A DNA stretch of 64,000 bases, taken from positions 248,001-312,000 of the forward strand of contig NZ_WUMN01000005.1 in assembly GCF_009826935.1 (NCBI RefSeq). Direction: 5' to 3'. This document shows positions 43,681 through 53,412 of the stretch, piece by piece. A program made the position numbers and the translations under genes. The notes beneath the pieces are model-generated. The model made no database searches. It worked only from the letters and a program-made list of their open reading frames with translations, and had not been told where the DNA came from. The stretch comes from Flavobacterium sp. Sd200. GTDB taxonomy: Bacteria; Bacteroidota; Bacteroidia; Flavobacteriales; Flavobacteriaceae. Each line of letters starts with the position of its first letter. Positions within the stretch are counted from its first letter, which is position 1.

Positions 43681-45987
43681 ATGGACATTACTTTTAGTAC
43701 CGACCCTAAACTTTATATAGCACTGCCGTTTATTTATTATGCCTGGCACGACGAAATAATTACTAAAACAGAGTTTGACGCAATTTCAGATTTTATAGAC
43801 ACTCAGAACTGGCTTACAAAAGCAGAGAAAAGTTTTCTGGAATCTAAAATAGTATATGACGCCCCCCCTACCCGTTCGGAACTTTTTCAGTGGAAAGAAA
43901 TTATAAACAAAACATTAGACGCTAACACAAATGTTAGCAGCTTTACAGAGTTAGGCATCCTGATTGCTAATACTGACCGTGATACATTTACTGAAGAAGA
44001 CATCAAAACCATTGCCCCGGCAGTGGCACTGCTTGAAGCTAATTTAGGTATATCTGCCGCCGAAGCCATTGCGGGGTTTAGCAAAAACGAAAAAACCGTT
44101 ACTCAGGAACACAACACCATTCAGAGTTTTGACGTGGCAAAAATGACCGCGCTGCTCGATGGCAATCAGGCAGAAATTATCAATAAAGTAAAAGATATTA
44201 TTAGTAGCGAGGCCTTTAAACTGGACATCCCTACCGATGTGAATGATTTTAGGGAAAAAGTACTACAATGGTGTAAAATACTGGCCGAAAACGGATTGGG
44301 GTCTTATGCCTATCCTATAGCACAGGGTGGAAAAAACGACATTGAAGGCTATTTTGCTATCATGGAAACACTTAGCTATCATGATCTTAGCCTTGTTATA
44401 AAATTTGGGGTTCAGTTTGGACTTTGGGGTATGAGTATATTGTCTTTAGGTACTGAAAAACATTATAAAAAATACCTGAAAGATGTTGGCACTTTAGAGC
44501 TTCCGGGCTGTTTTGCCATGACCGAAACACACCATGGCAGCAATGTAAAGGGCATACACACAACAGCTACTTATAATCATACCGACCGTACTTTTAATAT
44601 ACATACCCCCGAAAAATATGACCGTAAAGAATATATAGGCAATGCAGCCAACCATGGCGAAATGGCTACCGTTTTTGCAAAGCTTATCATAGACGGAAAA
44701 GACTATGGAGTTAATGCCTTTGTAACGCCAATTCGCAATAAAGACAAAAGTCCTTATCCGGGAGTAACAATAGAAGACTGTGGTCATAAAATGGGGCTAA
44801 ACGGTGTAGACAACGGCATCATTACCTTTAATAATGTAGTTATTCCGTATGAAAATATGCTCGACAAATTTGCATCGGTAAACGAAAACGGAGAGTTCGA
44901 AAGCCCCATACCGAGTGATAACCGAAGATTCTTTACCATGCTGGGCACACTCGTTGGCGGCAGGATAGGTATACCACGATCGGCACTTGCGGCATCAAAA
45001 ACCGGGCTTACCACAGCAATTAAATATGGCGATAAACGCAGGCAGTTTGGCCCAGAAGGCGGACAGGAAGTGCCCATACTCAATTATCGCATGCACCAAC
45101 GCAGGCTAATGCCCTACCTTGCAAACGCCTATGCACTAACCTTTGCTTTACAGCACCTTACTAAACGTTTTGTAAACCGTAAGGAAGAAGAAATGCAGGA
45201 AATAGAAGCTTTGGCAGCCGGGCTAAAAGCTTACACCACCTGGAACGCCCGCAATACATTGCAGGAATGTCGCGAAGCCTGTGGCGGTAAAGGCTACCTG
45301 AGCGAGAACCGCATAGACGACCTTAAAAATGACACCGAAATATATACCACTTTTGAAGGCGATAATACTGTATTAATGCAGCTTACTGCCAAGAACAGGC
45401 TGGGCGAATATCGCAAGCAGTTTGGCGAAATGAATGTTTCTACCATATTTAATTATGTCGTTGGGCAGGCAAAAACCGCAGTTACAGAAAAGAACCCGTT
45501 TGCCACACGCAACACCGACGAAAGCCATCTTAAAGACCCTGCCTTTCATTTAAACGCCTTTACCTATCGCGAAAAAGAAATTGTTAGCAGTGCAGCACGC
45601 CGTTTTAAAAAACTGGTTGATGACGGCCTCGAAGCTTTTGATGCTGCCAATATTATGCACCCGCACATGCTTCAAATAGCCGATGCCTATTTAGACAGGG
45701 TGGTACTGGAGCAGTTCCAGGCTAAATTACAGGAAGTTACAGATGAGTCGCTTAAAGAAGTTTTAACACGCCTGTACACGCTTTTTGCCCTTAATAAATT
45801 AGAAGAACATAAAGGCTGGTATTTAGAGCAGGGTTATATGGAAGGCGTTAAAACTAAAGCTATCCGCAAGTATGTTAGCCAGTTATGCTGGGAAATACGC
45901 CAGGATGCCGTGCCGTTAGCCGATGCCTTCAATATACCGGAAAGCTGTCTGGGGCTTATTGCTACCACCAAGGCAGATGAGGCGTAA
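43681..45987 (+). CDS. Acyl-CoA dehydrogenase / acyl-CoA oxidase-like enzyme
   Basis: 768 residues, longer than standard acyl-CoA dehydrogenases. It shows 'GCFAMTETHHGSNVKGIHT' for the substrate and flavin region, 'NHGEMATVFAKLI', 'GRIGIPRSALAASKTGL', 'ECREACGGKGYLSENRI' near 535, and a C-terminal extension of about 180 residues. These features match the acyl-CoA oxidase/ACAD9-like branch more than classical ACADs. It is an FAD enzyme of fatty acid oxidation. Monocistronic. Confidence 0.88.
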   Translation: MDITFSTDPKLYIALPFIYYAWHDEIITKTEFDAISDFIDTQNWLTKAEKSFLESKIVYDAPPTRSELFQWKEIINKTLDANTNVSSFTELGILIANTDRDTFTEEDIKTIAPAVALLEANLGISAAEAIAGFSKNEKTVTQEHNTIQSFDVAKMTALLDGNQAEIINKVKDIISSEAFKLDIPTDVNDFREKVLQWCKILAENGLGSYAYPIAQGGKNDIEGYFAIMETLSYHDLSLVIKFGVQFGLWGMSILSLGTEKHYKKYLKDVGTLELPGCFAMTETHHGSNVKGIHTTATYNHTDRTFNIHTPEKYDRKEYIGNAANHGEMATVFAKLIIDGKDYGVNAFVTPIRNKDKSPYPGVTIEDCGHKMGLNGVDNGIITFNNVVIPYENMLDKFASVNENGEFESPIPSDNRRFFTMLGTLVGGRIGIPRSALAASKTGLTTAIKYGDKRRQFGPEGGQEVPILNYRMHQRRLMPYLANAYALTFALQHLTKRFVNRKEEEMQEIEALAAGLKAYTTWNARNTLQECREACGGKGYLSENRIDDLKNDTEIYTTFEGDNTVLMQLTAKNRLGEYRKQFGEMNVSTIFNYVVGQAKTAVTEKNPFATRNTDESHLKDPAFHLNAFTYREKEIVSSAARRFKKLVDDGLEAFDAANIMHPHMLQIADAYLDRVVLEQFQAKLQEVTDESLKEVLTRLYTLFALNKLEEHKGWYLEQGYMEGVKTKAIRKYVSQLCWEIRQDAVPLADAFNIPESCLGLIATTKADEA

Positions 45988-46015
45988 AGGATGTACAGGT
46001 TACAGCTTTTATCTG

Positions 46016-46023
46016 TAACTTTG
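46016..46023 (+). promoter_or_regulatory. -7 box TAACTTTG upstream of the LLM gene
   Basis: Perfect TAnnTTTG match, 25 bp before the ATG at 46049. No clear -33 element. Confidence 0.45.
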
Positions 46024-46048
46024 TATATTACATTTTTGAATTCACACA

Positions 46049-47071
46049 ATGAAAAACATAAAAATAAGCGTTCTCGACCAGTCTCAGGTAAACCGTAACA
46101 GTAGTGCCCATGAAGCGTTAATGGAATCGGGTAAATTGGTGCAACTTGCAGACCAACTGGGGTTTGAACGTTATTGGGTGAGCGAACACCACAACTTTAA
46201 GCTTGTAGCAGGCACCACTCCAGAGGTGCTTATACCTTATTTGGCAGCAAGGTCTGAAAGGATAAAAGTAGGTTCGGGTGGTATCATGCTGCCCAATCAC
46301 ACCTCCTTAAAAGTAAGCGAGAATTTCGGCATGCTTGCCACGCTCTTTCCGGGCAGGATAGATCTTGGCATAGGACGCGCACCGGGCGGCGACAGGCTTT
46401 CTGCACATCTTCTAAACCCTGCAAATACATTTAGCGAGAAAGATTTCTACCAACAAATAGTTGATGTTCAGGCATTTTTGCGCAATGCAGAAATCCCTGA
46501 TACGGTACACACAAAGGTCAAGGCCTACCCTATCCCTGATGTTTTGCCGGAATTCTGGATACTGACATCGAGCGGTGGCAGCGCACAGTTTGCAGCACAT
46601 TTTGGCATGGCACTCTCTTTTGCACATTTTATAAATCCGCAGGGAGGACCAGAGGTTGTAGCCATATACCGCGATAGCTTTAAGGCAAGCCCCGAACTAA
46701 AGGAACCTAAAGTAAACGTGGGTATTTTTGCCTTTTGCTCTGAAAATGAAGACAAAGTAAAGGACTGGATCACAGAGTTTGACTACCGCATGCTGCATAT
46801 AGAAATGGGTGCCACAGGCGATTTGCCGTCGCTTGAGGAAATAAAAAACAAAGAATACACCATGCACGAACGCGCACGCATTGCATGGAACCGCAACCGC
46901 TTTATTGCCGGAACACCCGATGTGGTAAAACAGCAGCTTGATGACCTTGCGCACGATTATAATGTAGACGAAATTATGATAGCCACCTGGTCGGATAATT
47001 TTGAAGACCGAAAAAGATCGTATGAATTGATAGCAGAAATGTATCCGGTTGAGAAAACTGAAACAGTTTAA
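46049..47071 (+). CDS. LLM-class flavin-dependent oxidoreductase
   Basis: 340 residues, a luciferase-like TIM barrel: 'VLDQSQVNRNSSAHEALMES', 'FERYWVSEHHN', 'GSGGIMLPNHTSLKVSENF' and 'GRIDLGIGRAPGGD'. The group uses FMN and is often annotated alkane or aldehyde monooxygenase-like; substrate unknown. A separate promoter box suggests it is expressed independently of the preceding gene. Confidence 0.9.
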   Translation: MKNIKISVLDQSQVNRNSSAHEALMESGKLVQLADQLGFERYWVSEHHNFKLVAGTTPEVLIPYLAARSERIKVGSGGIMLPNHTSLKVSENFGMLATLFPGRIDLGIGRAPGGDRLSAHLLNPANTFSEKDFYQQIVDVQAFLRNAEIPDTVHTKVKAYPIPDVLPEFWILTSSGGSAQFAAHFGMALSFAHFINPQGGPEVVAIYRDSFKASPELKEPKVNVGIFAFCSENEDKVKDWITEFDYRMLHIEMGATGDLPSLEEIKNKEYTMHERARIAWNRNRFIAGTPDVVKQQLDDLAHDYNVDEIMIATWSDNFEDRKRSYELIAEMYPVEKTETV

Positions 47072-47318
47072 TAATGCTCTATGTATATTTATTTACCACT
47101 AAAAATCAGTGTACAAAAAGTGTTGTTTAAGAGTAAAACCGAATAGGCTTTGAACGGTTTTGAACAACTTTGAAACTGTTTGACCTGAAAAAATACAGAT
47201 GATGAGCATTTTCAGCCAAAAAGGGTATATATAGCTATTTACGGTGTATTTTCTTACATAAATTAACTTTCACACAGAAGAGATTTTAGTCAGTTTTTGA
47301 TGCTGAAGCAATTTTTAT

Positions 47319-47355
47319 AAATCCGTCTGAAAATTTTTCAGGCGGATTTTTTGAA
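47319..47355 (+). terminator. Terminator-like hairpin upstream of the Fur gene
   Basis: 15-bp stem (AAATCCGTCTG / CAGGCGGATTT, one wobble) with a short loop followed by six T. It lies 248 bp after the LLM stop. Confidence 0.8.
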
Positions 47356-47402
47356 AGCGTCAAGATTTAACCAACTAATATTTTACTTCAAAAAAATTAG
47401 CG

Positions 47403-47410
47403 TATCTTTG
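47403..47410 (+). promoter_or_regulatory. -7 box TATCTTTG of the Fur-family gene
   Basis: A perfect TAnnTTTG match 18 bp before the ATG at 47429. It supports the later start rather than an upstream TTG at 47351. Confidence 0.55.
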
Positions 47411-47428
47411 CATATCGATTTACAGACT

Positions 47429-47896
47429 ATGGAAAATAATAAAAACCAGGATATTGTAAAAAATGTCTTCACGAAATTCCTGGAAGACAAAGGCCACAGG
47501 AAAACACCCGAGCGTTATGCTATACTTCAGGAAATATACAACAGCCTGGAGCATTTTGATATAGAGTCGCTTTACATCAAAATGAAGAACAAAAACTACC
47601 GTGTTAGCCGTGCCACTTTATACAATACCATAGAGTTACTGCTGGAGTGCGGGCTTGTGCGCAGGCATCAGTTTGGGCAAAACCAAAGCCATTACGAAAA
47701 ATCGTATTTTGACAAGCAGCACGACCATATTATAATGACCGATACCGGTGAAGTTATAGAGTTTTGCGACCCAAGGATACAAAGCATTAAAAAGACCATA
47801 GAAGAAATTTTTGGTATTGAGATCCATAACCATTCTTTATACCTTTACGGCAACAAAAAAACTACTGCCGCAGAAGCAGAGAATGCCGAAAGCTAA
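47429..47896 (+). CDS. Fur-family transcriptional repressor
   Basis: 155 residues from ATG 47429 (a longer reading from a TTG at 47351 runs through the terminator and the -7 box). The winged helix is '[16 protein letters not shown]' to '[19 protein letters not shown]', the metal region '[20 protein letters not shown]' and '[13 protein letters not shown]'. There is no CxxC zinc motif. It regulates genes by metal or peroxide; Fur versus PerR or Zur type cannot be settled. purA follows, 115 bp downstream. Confidence 0.92.
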   Translation: MENNKNQDIVKNVFTKFLEDKGHRKTPERYAILQEIYNSLEHFDIESLYIKMKNKNYRVSRATLYNTIELLLECGLVRRHQFGQNQSHYEKSYFDKQHDHIIMTDTGEVIEFCDPRIQSIKKTIEEIFGIEIHNHSLYLYGNKKTTAAEAENAES

Positions 47897-47920
47897 TAAC
47901 GGCTGATGGTAAAGCAACAG

Positions 47921-47955
47921 CAAACCAACCCTGCATAAGGATTGGTTTTTGTTTT
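47921..47955 (+). terminator. Terminator of the Fur-family gene
   Basis: Imperfect stem AAACCAACCC / GGATTGGTTT with a 7-nt loop followed by T-rich sequence. Confidence 0.65.
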
Positions 47956-48011
47956 TAATAACTATTGCGACTTATTTAAACACAACATAAACAACTAACT
48001 AAATAAAAGGA

Positions 48012-49283
48012 ATGACCGTAGATCTACTACTCGGATTACAATGGGGCGACGAAGGCAAAGGTAAAATTGTTGACGTGCTTACCGCCGGATATGATATTAT
48101 AGCACGTTTTCAGGGCGGGCCAAATGCAGGGCACACGCTTGAGTTTGACGGTATTAAACACGTATTGAGAACCATACCGTCGGGTATATTCCATAAAAAC
48201 TCTGTAAACATAATAGGCAACGGTGTGGTAATGGATCCGGTTGTTTTTCAGAAAGAGCTGGAAGGCCTTGAAAAATTTAATATTGATATTAAATCACGCC
48301 TGCTTATTTCGCGCAAGGCACACCTTATATTGCCAACACACCGCCTGCTTGATGCTGCCAGCGAGGCCAGCAAAGGCAAGGCAAAAATTGGCTCTACGCT
48401 TAAAGGAATCGGCCCTACTTATATGGACAAAACAGGCAGGAACGGCCTTCGCATTGGCGATTTAGAGCTTGATAATTTTAAAGAGCTTTATCGTGCGCTT
48501 GCTGACAAGCACCAGGCTATGATAGACTTTTACAATGTAGACCTGCAATATGACCTTGAAGAACTTGAAACCGAGTTCTTTGAAGCGGTAGAGGTACTTA
48601 AAACCCTTACTTTTATTGACAGCGAAGAATATTTAAACCAAGCCATGAAAGCCGGAAAAAGCATTCTTGCCGAAGGTGCACAGGGCTCGTTGCTTGATAT
48701 AGATTTTGGAACTTACCCATTTGTAACATCGTCTAATACAACTGCTGCCGGAGCCTGTACAGGGTTGGGCATTGCCCCAAACAAGGTTAAAGAAGTATTT
48801 GGTATTTTTAAGGCATATACTACCCGCGTGGGCAGCGGTCCTTTCCCTACCGAACTGTTTGATGAAGACGGCGCTACCATGGCACGTGTAGGTAATGAGT
48901 TTGGATCGGTAACAGGGCGTGCAAGACGCTGCGGATGGTTAGACCTTGTGGCACTAAAATATGCCGTACAGGTAAACGGTGTAACACAACTTTACATGAT
49001 GAAAGGCGATGTACTGTCGGGCTTTGAAACCCTTAAAGTTTGCACTGCCTACAAATATAAAGGAGAAGAAACCAAGCATTTCCCTTATAACATCGAACCG
49101 GAAAATGTTGAACCCGTTTTTGTTGAGAAAAAAGGTTGGGCTGCCGATCTTACCGGAATTAAGGAATACGACCAGCTTCCGGCTGAGTTTAAAGACTATG
49201 TAGCGTTTATTGAGCAGGAACTTGAAGTGCCTGTTAAAGTAGTATCTGTAGGACCGGACAGAACACAGACTATTTACAAATAA
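48012..49283 (+). CDS. purA: Adenylosuccinate synthase
   Basis: 423 residues, full length. The GTP-binding 'GLQWGDEGKGKIVDVL' at the N-terminus, 'GPNAGHTLEF', the central 'GSTLKGIGPTYMDK' and the late 'VTGRARRCGWLDL' are all present. It converts IMP and aspartate to adenylosuccinate in purine synthesis. Adjacent to the Fur-family gene as in several flavobacteria, with its own terminator. Confidence 0.97.
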   Translation: MTVDLLLGLQWGDEGKGKIVDVLTAGYDIIARFQGGPNAGHTLEFDGIKHVLRTIPSGIFHKNSVNIIGNGVVMDPVVFQKELEGLEKFNIDIKSRLLISRKAHLILPTHRLLDAASEASKGKAKIGSTLKGIGPTYMDKTGRNGLRIGDLELDNFKELYRALADKHQAMIDFYNVDLQYDLEELETEFFEAVEVLKTLTFIDSEEYLNQAMKAGKSILAEGAQGSLLDIDFGTYPFVTSSNTTAAGACTGLGIAPNKVKEVFGIFKAYTTRVGSGPFPTELFDEDGATMARVGNEFGSVTGRARRCGWLDLVALKYAVQVNGVTQLYMMKGDVLSGFETLKVCTAYKYKGEETKHFPYNIEPENVEPVFVEKKGWAADLTGIKEYDQLPAEFKDYVAFIEQELEVPVKVVSVGPDRTQTIYK

Positions 49284-49307
49284 TCTTTATTATATTATAT
49301 ACAGAAC

Positions 49308-49337
49308 AGGCAACCATAAAGGTTGCCTATTTTTTTG
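49308..49337 (+). terminator. purA terminator
   Basis: Perfect 7-bp stem GGCAACC / GGTTGCC with loop ATAAA, then seven T. Confidence 0.92.
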
Positions 49338-49405
49338 TTAGCATACTGATTAGCAGGAAGAGCACATATATAGTTAAATCTATAAAAAATGTCATAGTTT
49401 AAAAG

Positions 49406-49755
49406 ACACACCCCTAACCCCTCTCAAGAGGGGAATAGCTTCACTCTTACTGATAAAAGCAACTATCTTTAAAGGTCTGAGTAAGCACATCTGAGTGTTC
49501 CCCTCTTGAGACTATCGTGTGGACACAAATATTAAGTTGATTAATTCTGCCAAAAGTCCTCTCCCCCAACCCCTCTACGAAGGAGAGGGGAGCCAACGGA
49601 CGGGTACAGTACGGCAAAAAAAACACTGTCATATTATTGCTGAATCGTTATCAACATGTATGAGTGAAGCTCCTCCCTCCCCTTCGGGGAGGGTTGGGGT
49701 GGGGACAAAAAAGATGTGTCCACACGATAGCTCTTGAGAGGGGTTAGGGGTGTGT
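49406..49755. repeat. Older inverted-repeat element, interrupted by an inserted element
   Basis: The left arm 49406-49435 starts ACACACCCCTAACCCC. The right arm is split into 49498-49511 and 49740-49755. Removing the inserted 219 bp and one copy of the 9-bp duplication makes the right arm the exact 30-bp reverse complement of the left. The original element would be 122 bp. Confidence 0.85.
49512..49730. mobile_element. MITE-like element, 219 bp, with target duplication
   Basis: Perfect 16-bp terminal inverted repeats: CTATCGTGTGGACACA (49512-49527) and TGTGTCCACACGATAG (49715-49730). Direct flanks CTCTTGAGA occur at 49503-49511 and 49731-49739 (9 bp). There is no ORF inside; two G/C-rich hairpins (49565-49592 and 49674-49702) occupy the interior. 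This is the pattern of a non-autonomous transposed element. The transposase that moved it is not in the window. Confidence 0.8.
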
Positions 49756-49856
49756 TGTGTAGAATAATTATCACCAATAGAGATTCATTATAAAATTCAA
49801 CATACCTCCCCTCCGGAGCTTATTATCAAAACCCAGTTATCTACAACCCAAATAAA

Positions 49857-49887
49857 AACCTGCAAGGTTTTGAAAACCTTGCAGGTT
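49857..49887. repeat. Perfect palindrome CCTGCAAGG type
   Basis: 15-bp arms (AACCTGCAAGGTTTT and its reverse complement) around one base. No T tract beyond the repeat itself. Of a type dispersed in Bacteroidota genomes. Confidence 0.8.
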
Positions 49888-50003
49888 AGTGGTGCGTGAT
49901 CATTATCGCTCTCACACATGATATAGAAGACCCTGCATGTATGGCAAAAACTTCTTATATCATATTTAAATTATTTGATATTTTAAAATACACTCCTTAA
50001 CAA

Positions 50004-51281
50004 CTACTTAGGCGTTGCCCAGAGTTCTTTTTCATTCGTAAACTTATATTCGGTCTTTGGCTGAGGGGTTAAGGAAATTTCCTTGCCATTTTTAAGCTTT
50101 AAAATAAGCTTCTTTTGATCTTTCAATAAATTTTGCTGATACATCCTTAAGGTATAATTATCTCCAAAATCTGCCGGAACTTTACCGTTAATGCTCACCA
50201 CCTCGTCCATCAGTTTAATATCGCTGTTTACAGTATTAGCATTAGCATCTATAGACATGATTTTAAGCTTACCTTCTATATAATGCACACGGTAGCCATA
50301 TACCTCGTTTCCAATTGCCGGAGCCGGCTTTTTCCTTGACGAAAGCGCATATACTGTATTGCCAGAAGTATTTATTATTACATTATAATTATCCCTAAAA
50401 ATTTTATTGCCAATAATTATATTGTTTACAGCTTTTGTAAACGAAATTTTGGGTTGGACGGCAAGTTTTTTTCCCGAAAGCTCGAAGCTAAACCCATCTT
50501 TAATAGTATAAATAGTGTCAACAGGCGCCAAACCACCTACGCTGATAGAGCTGGGTCCAAAGGCTTTAGTAGCGTCAGACTTAGCAAAGAAATGTGCATT
50601 TGAAGTATTTACCTCAATAATATCGTTGTTAAATCCAAAATCAACCAAGGTTTCAATCTTGTTGCCATTAAGCGCAATGGGCATATAATGGTTTGCATTG
50701 GTTTCAATAATGCGATAGGGCAAAACCAAATCGTTATTGTTTACCATAAATGGTTTTTCAGATATTTCTACAAAATTGTTATCGAAATCAAATTTCCAAT
50801 TTAGTTTATTGATAACCGCAGCTCCTAAAATACCCTGGAACATTAGCTCTTTGGTCTGGCTTATCGATTTAAAATCTACCTTAAGAAACGGGGAGTTCAG
50901 AACCGAAATTCCACCAATCTCCATCTTAGGACAAATTATAAAATTTAAATTTACCTGAACGTTATTTCCATCGGTCGCAGTAACGCTCTCGGCATTACCA
51001 CCATAGGGCACAAATTTAAATTGGTCTACAAGAGAATTATCAATACCCGAAAACGAGAAACCGTTATCCCACATAAAAGTGGCATTTTTTCCGTTAACTT
51101 TTATTTTTAATAATATAAGGTCATTTTTTATTTCAATCGGAATTTTAACCGTTTTGTTGTCGGTTTTCAGCGTTGCTGAATGCAAAAAATCAACTATCTC
51201 TTTTTCTGTTTGTGCCTGCGCTTTAGGCAATGAAAGAGATAATGTAATCAGGAAAAATAAGATCGTGTGGTGTAGTTTCAT
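50004..51281 (-). CDS. Retropepsin-like aspartyl protease family protein with PDZ-like end
   Basis: 425 residues. Signal peptide (MKLHHTILFFLITLSLSLPK, AQAQ cleavage). Two halves each resemble a retropepsin lobe: 'FMWDNGFSFSGI' near 70-80 and 'TLVDFGFNNDIIEV' near 210-222. In both the catalytic Asp-Thr/Ser-Gly is altered (DNG and DFG). The C-terminal 85 residues look PDZ-like ('IKLMDEVVSINGKVP'). The protein is probably exported, acting in the periplasm or at the surface; the altered motifs make activity uncertain. Confidence 0.8.
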   Translation of the reverse strand: MKLHHTILFFLITLSLSLPKAQAQTEKEIVDFLHSATLKTDNKTVKIPIEIKNDLILLKIKVNGKNATFMWDNGFSFSGIDNSLVDQFKFVPYGGNAESVTATDGNNVQVNLNFIICPKMEIGGISVLNSPFLKVDFKSISQTKELMFQGILGAAVINKLNWKFDFDNNFVEISEKPFMVNNNDLVLPYRIIETNANHYMPIALNGNKIETLVDFGFNNDIIEVNTSNAHFFAKSDATKAFGPSSISVGGLAPVDTIYTIKDGFSFELSGKKLAVQPKISFTKAVNNIIIGNKIFRDNYNVIINTSGNTVYALSSRKKPAPAIGNEVYGYRVHYIEGKLKIMSIDANANTVNSDIKLMDEVVSINGKVPADFGDNYTLRMYQQNLLKDQKKLILKLKNGKEISLTPQPKTEYKFTNEKELWATPK

Positions 51282-51404
51282 TTTGGCTTATGTAAATAAT
51301 TAAAGGGCAATTATAGTCAATATTTTTTACACACCACTTTTAAACTTCAACCTCTACACCCTGACTTTACCTGTAAACACGTACACTTTGTGCTATCTAA
51401 AAAG

Positions 51405-51446
51405 CAAAAAACCTGCAAAAACTGTTCTTATTCAGTTGTTTGCAGG
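51405..51446 (-). terminator. rho terminator
   Basis: Minus-strand stem CCTGCAAA-CAACTG / CAGTT-TTTGCAGG (with a small bulge) followed by TTTTTTG. Confidence 0.82.
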
Positions 51447-51486
51447 CTTAATGATTATTTTATGATGTACCTAAAAAAAATCGGTA

Positions 51487-53412
51487 TTAGTCGTTCATCG
51501 AAATAAGGAATTCGGCGTTGTTACGGGTCTTTTTAAAACGGTCGTTAATAAAATCCATAGCCTCAACCGGATTCATATCGGCAAGATATTTCCTCATTAT
51601 CCACATGTGCTGTATGGTTTTTTCGTCAAGCAGCAAATCGTCTCTCCTTGTGCTCGACGATGTAAGGTCTACCGCCGGGAAAATACGCCTGTTGGCAATT
51701 TTCCTGTCTAACTGTAGTTCCATGTTTCCGGTACCTTTAAATTCCTCAAAAATAACCTCGTCCATTTTAGATCCGGTTTCCGTTAGTGCCGTAGCAATAA
51801 TACTTAAAGATCCGCCACCTTCTATATTACGGGCTGCACCAAAAAAGCGTTTTGGCTTTTGCAGGGCGTTGGCATCTACACCACCGCTCAATACTTTTCC
51901 GCTTGCAGGCTGCACCGTGTTGTAAGCCCTGGCAAGACGCGTAATAGAGTCCAAAAGCACCACTACATCGTGGCCACACTCTACAAGACGTTTGGCTTTC
52001 TCTAAAACAATATTGGCTATTTTTACGTGTTCCTGCGGCTCTTTGTCAAAGGTAGAGGCAATAACCTCTCCCCTAACGCTGCGTTGCATATCTGTAACCT
52101 CTTCAGGACGTTCGTCAATAAGCAGTACAAGTAAATAAACTTCAGGATGATTTGCCGCAATAGCGTTCGCTATATCTTTAAGCAACATGGTTTTACCAGT
52201 TTTTGGCTGTGCCACGATCATGCCGCGTTGTCCTTTCCCTATAGGCGAAAACAGGTCTATAATACGGGTAGATATAGTGCTTTGCTTTTCAGCAATATTA
52301 AATTTCTCTGACGGGAAAACCGGGGTTAAGTGCTCAAAAGCAATCCTGTCGCGCACCACCTGTGGGTCATGACCGTTAATTTTGTTTACCTTAACTAACG
52401 GGAAATATTTTTCGCCCTCTTTTGGCGGACGTACCACACCTTTTACAGTGTCGCCCGTTTTTAAGCCAAACAGGCGTATTTGCGAATTAGACAAATAAAT
52501 ATCATCCGGAGATGCAAGATAGTTGTAGTCAGATGAACGCAGGAAACCGTAGCCATCAGGCATCATTTCGAGCACACCTTCGCTCTCAATAATACCGTCA
52601 AACTCATAATCCGGTTCGCGGTAGTTTTGTTTCTTGTTTTGTGTTGCCTGTGGCTGTGGTGCTGTGGCTGTGCTATTATTGTTGCTTGCCGCCTGGGGCT
52701 GTGCCGGCACAATAGCAGGGCCATCTGCCTGGGGCGCACCACCATCTGCAAGAGCCTGCATTCTTTTTTTATAGCTTGGGTGATTAGGATTGTTGGCATT
52801 AGCCCTCTCAATTTGTGCCCTTCGCTCTTCTTCGGTCAGTTGTGGCCTTTGCTTTGCAGGCGCATCACCTTTTGGTTGGTTAGCGTCTCTCGCCTGTATT
52901 TTTTTCCTTTTGTCTTTCTCACCTGCCGGATTTTGACTGTTAGCAGCAGATAAATCTGTCGGCTCTTCAGTCTTAACTTCCTGTGCAGCATCTTCTGTCT
53001 GTGCGGTTTGCGCCACAGGAGTATCTTCGGCTGTTTCAGTTTGTTTTAAAGGAGTATTTTTCTTTTTAAAAACCTTATCGGTTTTGGGTTCAGCTGTCGG
53101 TGTGTTTTCGGCAGTTGGAGCTGTTTCTGCCGCAGGGGCTTCATCAGCAAGGGTTTGTGTTTTAGTTTTAGCATCGTCTGCCTTAGCTATCCTGGCACGC
53201 TTTGGTTTAGCTTCGCTTTCAGACGTGGGCGCAGCGGCAGCCGTTTCTTCAAATAGTGGCAATACCTGTGCAGGGTTTGCCGCCTGATGGTCTAAGATCT
53301 GGTAAATAAGTTCGTCTTTTTTTAGTCCGCGATATTTATTGATCTTAGCTTTCTTAGCAATTTCCTGAAGTTCAGGCAGCTTCATTTCTTTCAATTCAGA
53401 AATATCAAACAT
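51487..53412 (-). CDS. rho: Transcription termination factor Rho with long disordered insert
   Basis: 641 residues. The N-terminal SAP/Rho_N domain (1-45, '[19 protein letters not shown]') is followed by about 220 residues of Ala/Pro/Thr/Gln/Lys-rich sequence. Then come the CSD RNA-binding domain ('[20 protein letters not shown]') and the ATPase core with '[19 protein letters not shown]' near 390, '[13 protein letters not shown]' and '[13 protein letters not shown]'. The long insert is a Bacteroidota trait and in Bacteroides has been linked to condensate formation. It performs factor-dependent termination. Confidence 0.96.
   Translation of the reverse strand: MFDISELKEMKLPELQEIAKKAKINKYRGLKKDELIYQILDHQAANPAQVLPLFEETAAAAPTSESEAKPKRARIAKADDAKTKTQTLADEAPAAETAPTAENTPTAEPKTDKVFKKKNTPLKQTETAEDTPVAQTAQTEDAAQEVKTEEPTDLSAANSQNPAGEKDKRKKIQARDANQPKGDAPAKQRPQLTEEERRAQIERANANNPNHPSYKKRMQALADGGAPQADGPAIVPAQPQAASNNNSTATAPQPQATQNKKQNYREPDYEFDGIIESEGVLEMMPDGYGFLRSSDYNYLASPDDIYLSNSQIRLFGLKTGDTVKGVVRPPKEGEKYFPLVKVNKINGHDPQVVRDRIAFEHLTPVFPSEKFNIAEKQSTISTRIIDLFSPIGKGQRGMIVAQPKTGKTMLLKDIANAIAANHPEVYLLVLLIDERPEEVTDMQRSVRGEVIASTFDKEPQEHVKIANIVLEKAKRLVECGHDVVVLLDSITRLARAYNTVQPASGKVLSGGVDANALQKPKRFFGAARNIEGGGSLSIIATALTETGSKMDEVIFEEFKGTGNMELQLDRKIANRRIFPAVDLTSSSTRRDDLLLDEKTIQHMWIMRKYLADMNPVEAMDFINDRFKKTRNNAEFLISMND

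Larger units (their letters stand above)
47072..47428. other. Spacer upstream of the Fur-family gene
   Basis: 357 bp. It holds no credible ORF. Near its end is a terminator-like hairpin (47319-47355), and at 47403-47410 the Fur-gene -7 box. The 240 bp before the hairpin have no assigned function and could be a long 3' end or a small RNA. Confidence 0.65.
49284..50003. other. Repeat-rich spacer (720 bp)
   Basis: Contains the purA terminator (49308-49337), a composite nested inverted-repeat structure (49406-49755), and a perfect palindrome (49857-49887). No gene is seen. Confidence 0.85.

Noticed and set aside
47351..47428. Longer N-terminus of the Fur protein from a TTG
   Set aside because: This part overlaps the preceding hairpin and the TATCTTTG box, and its sequence is not Fur-like.
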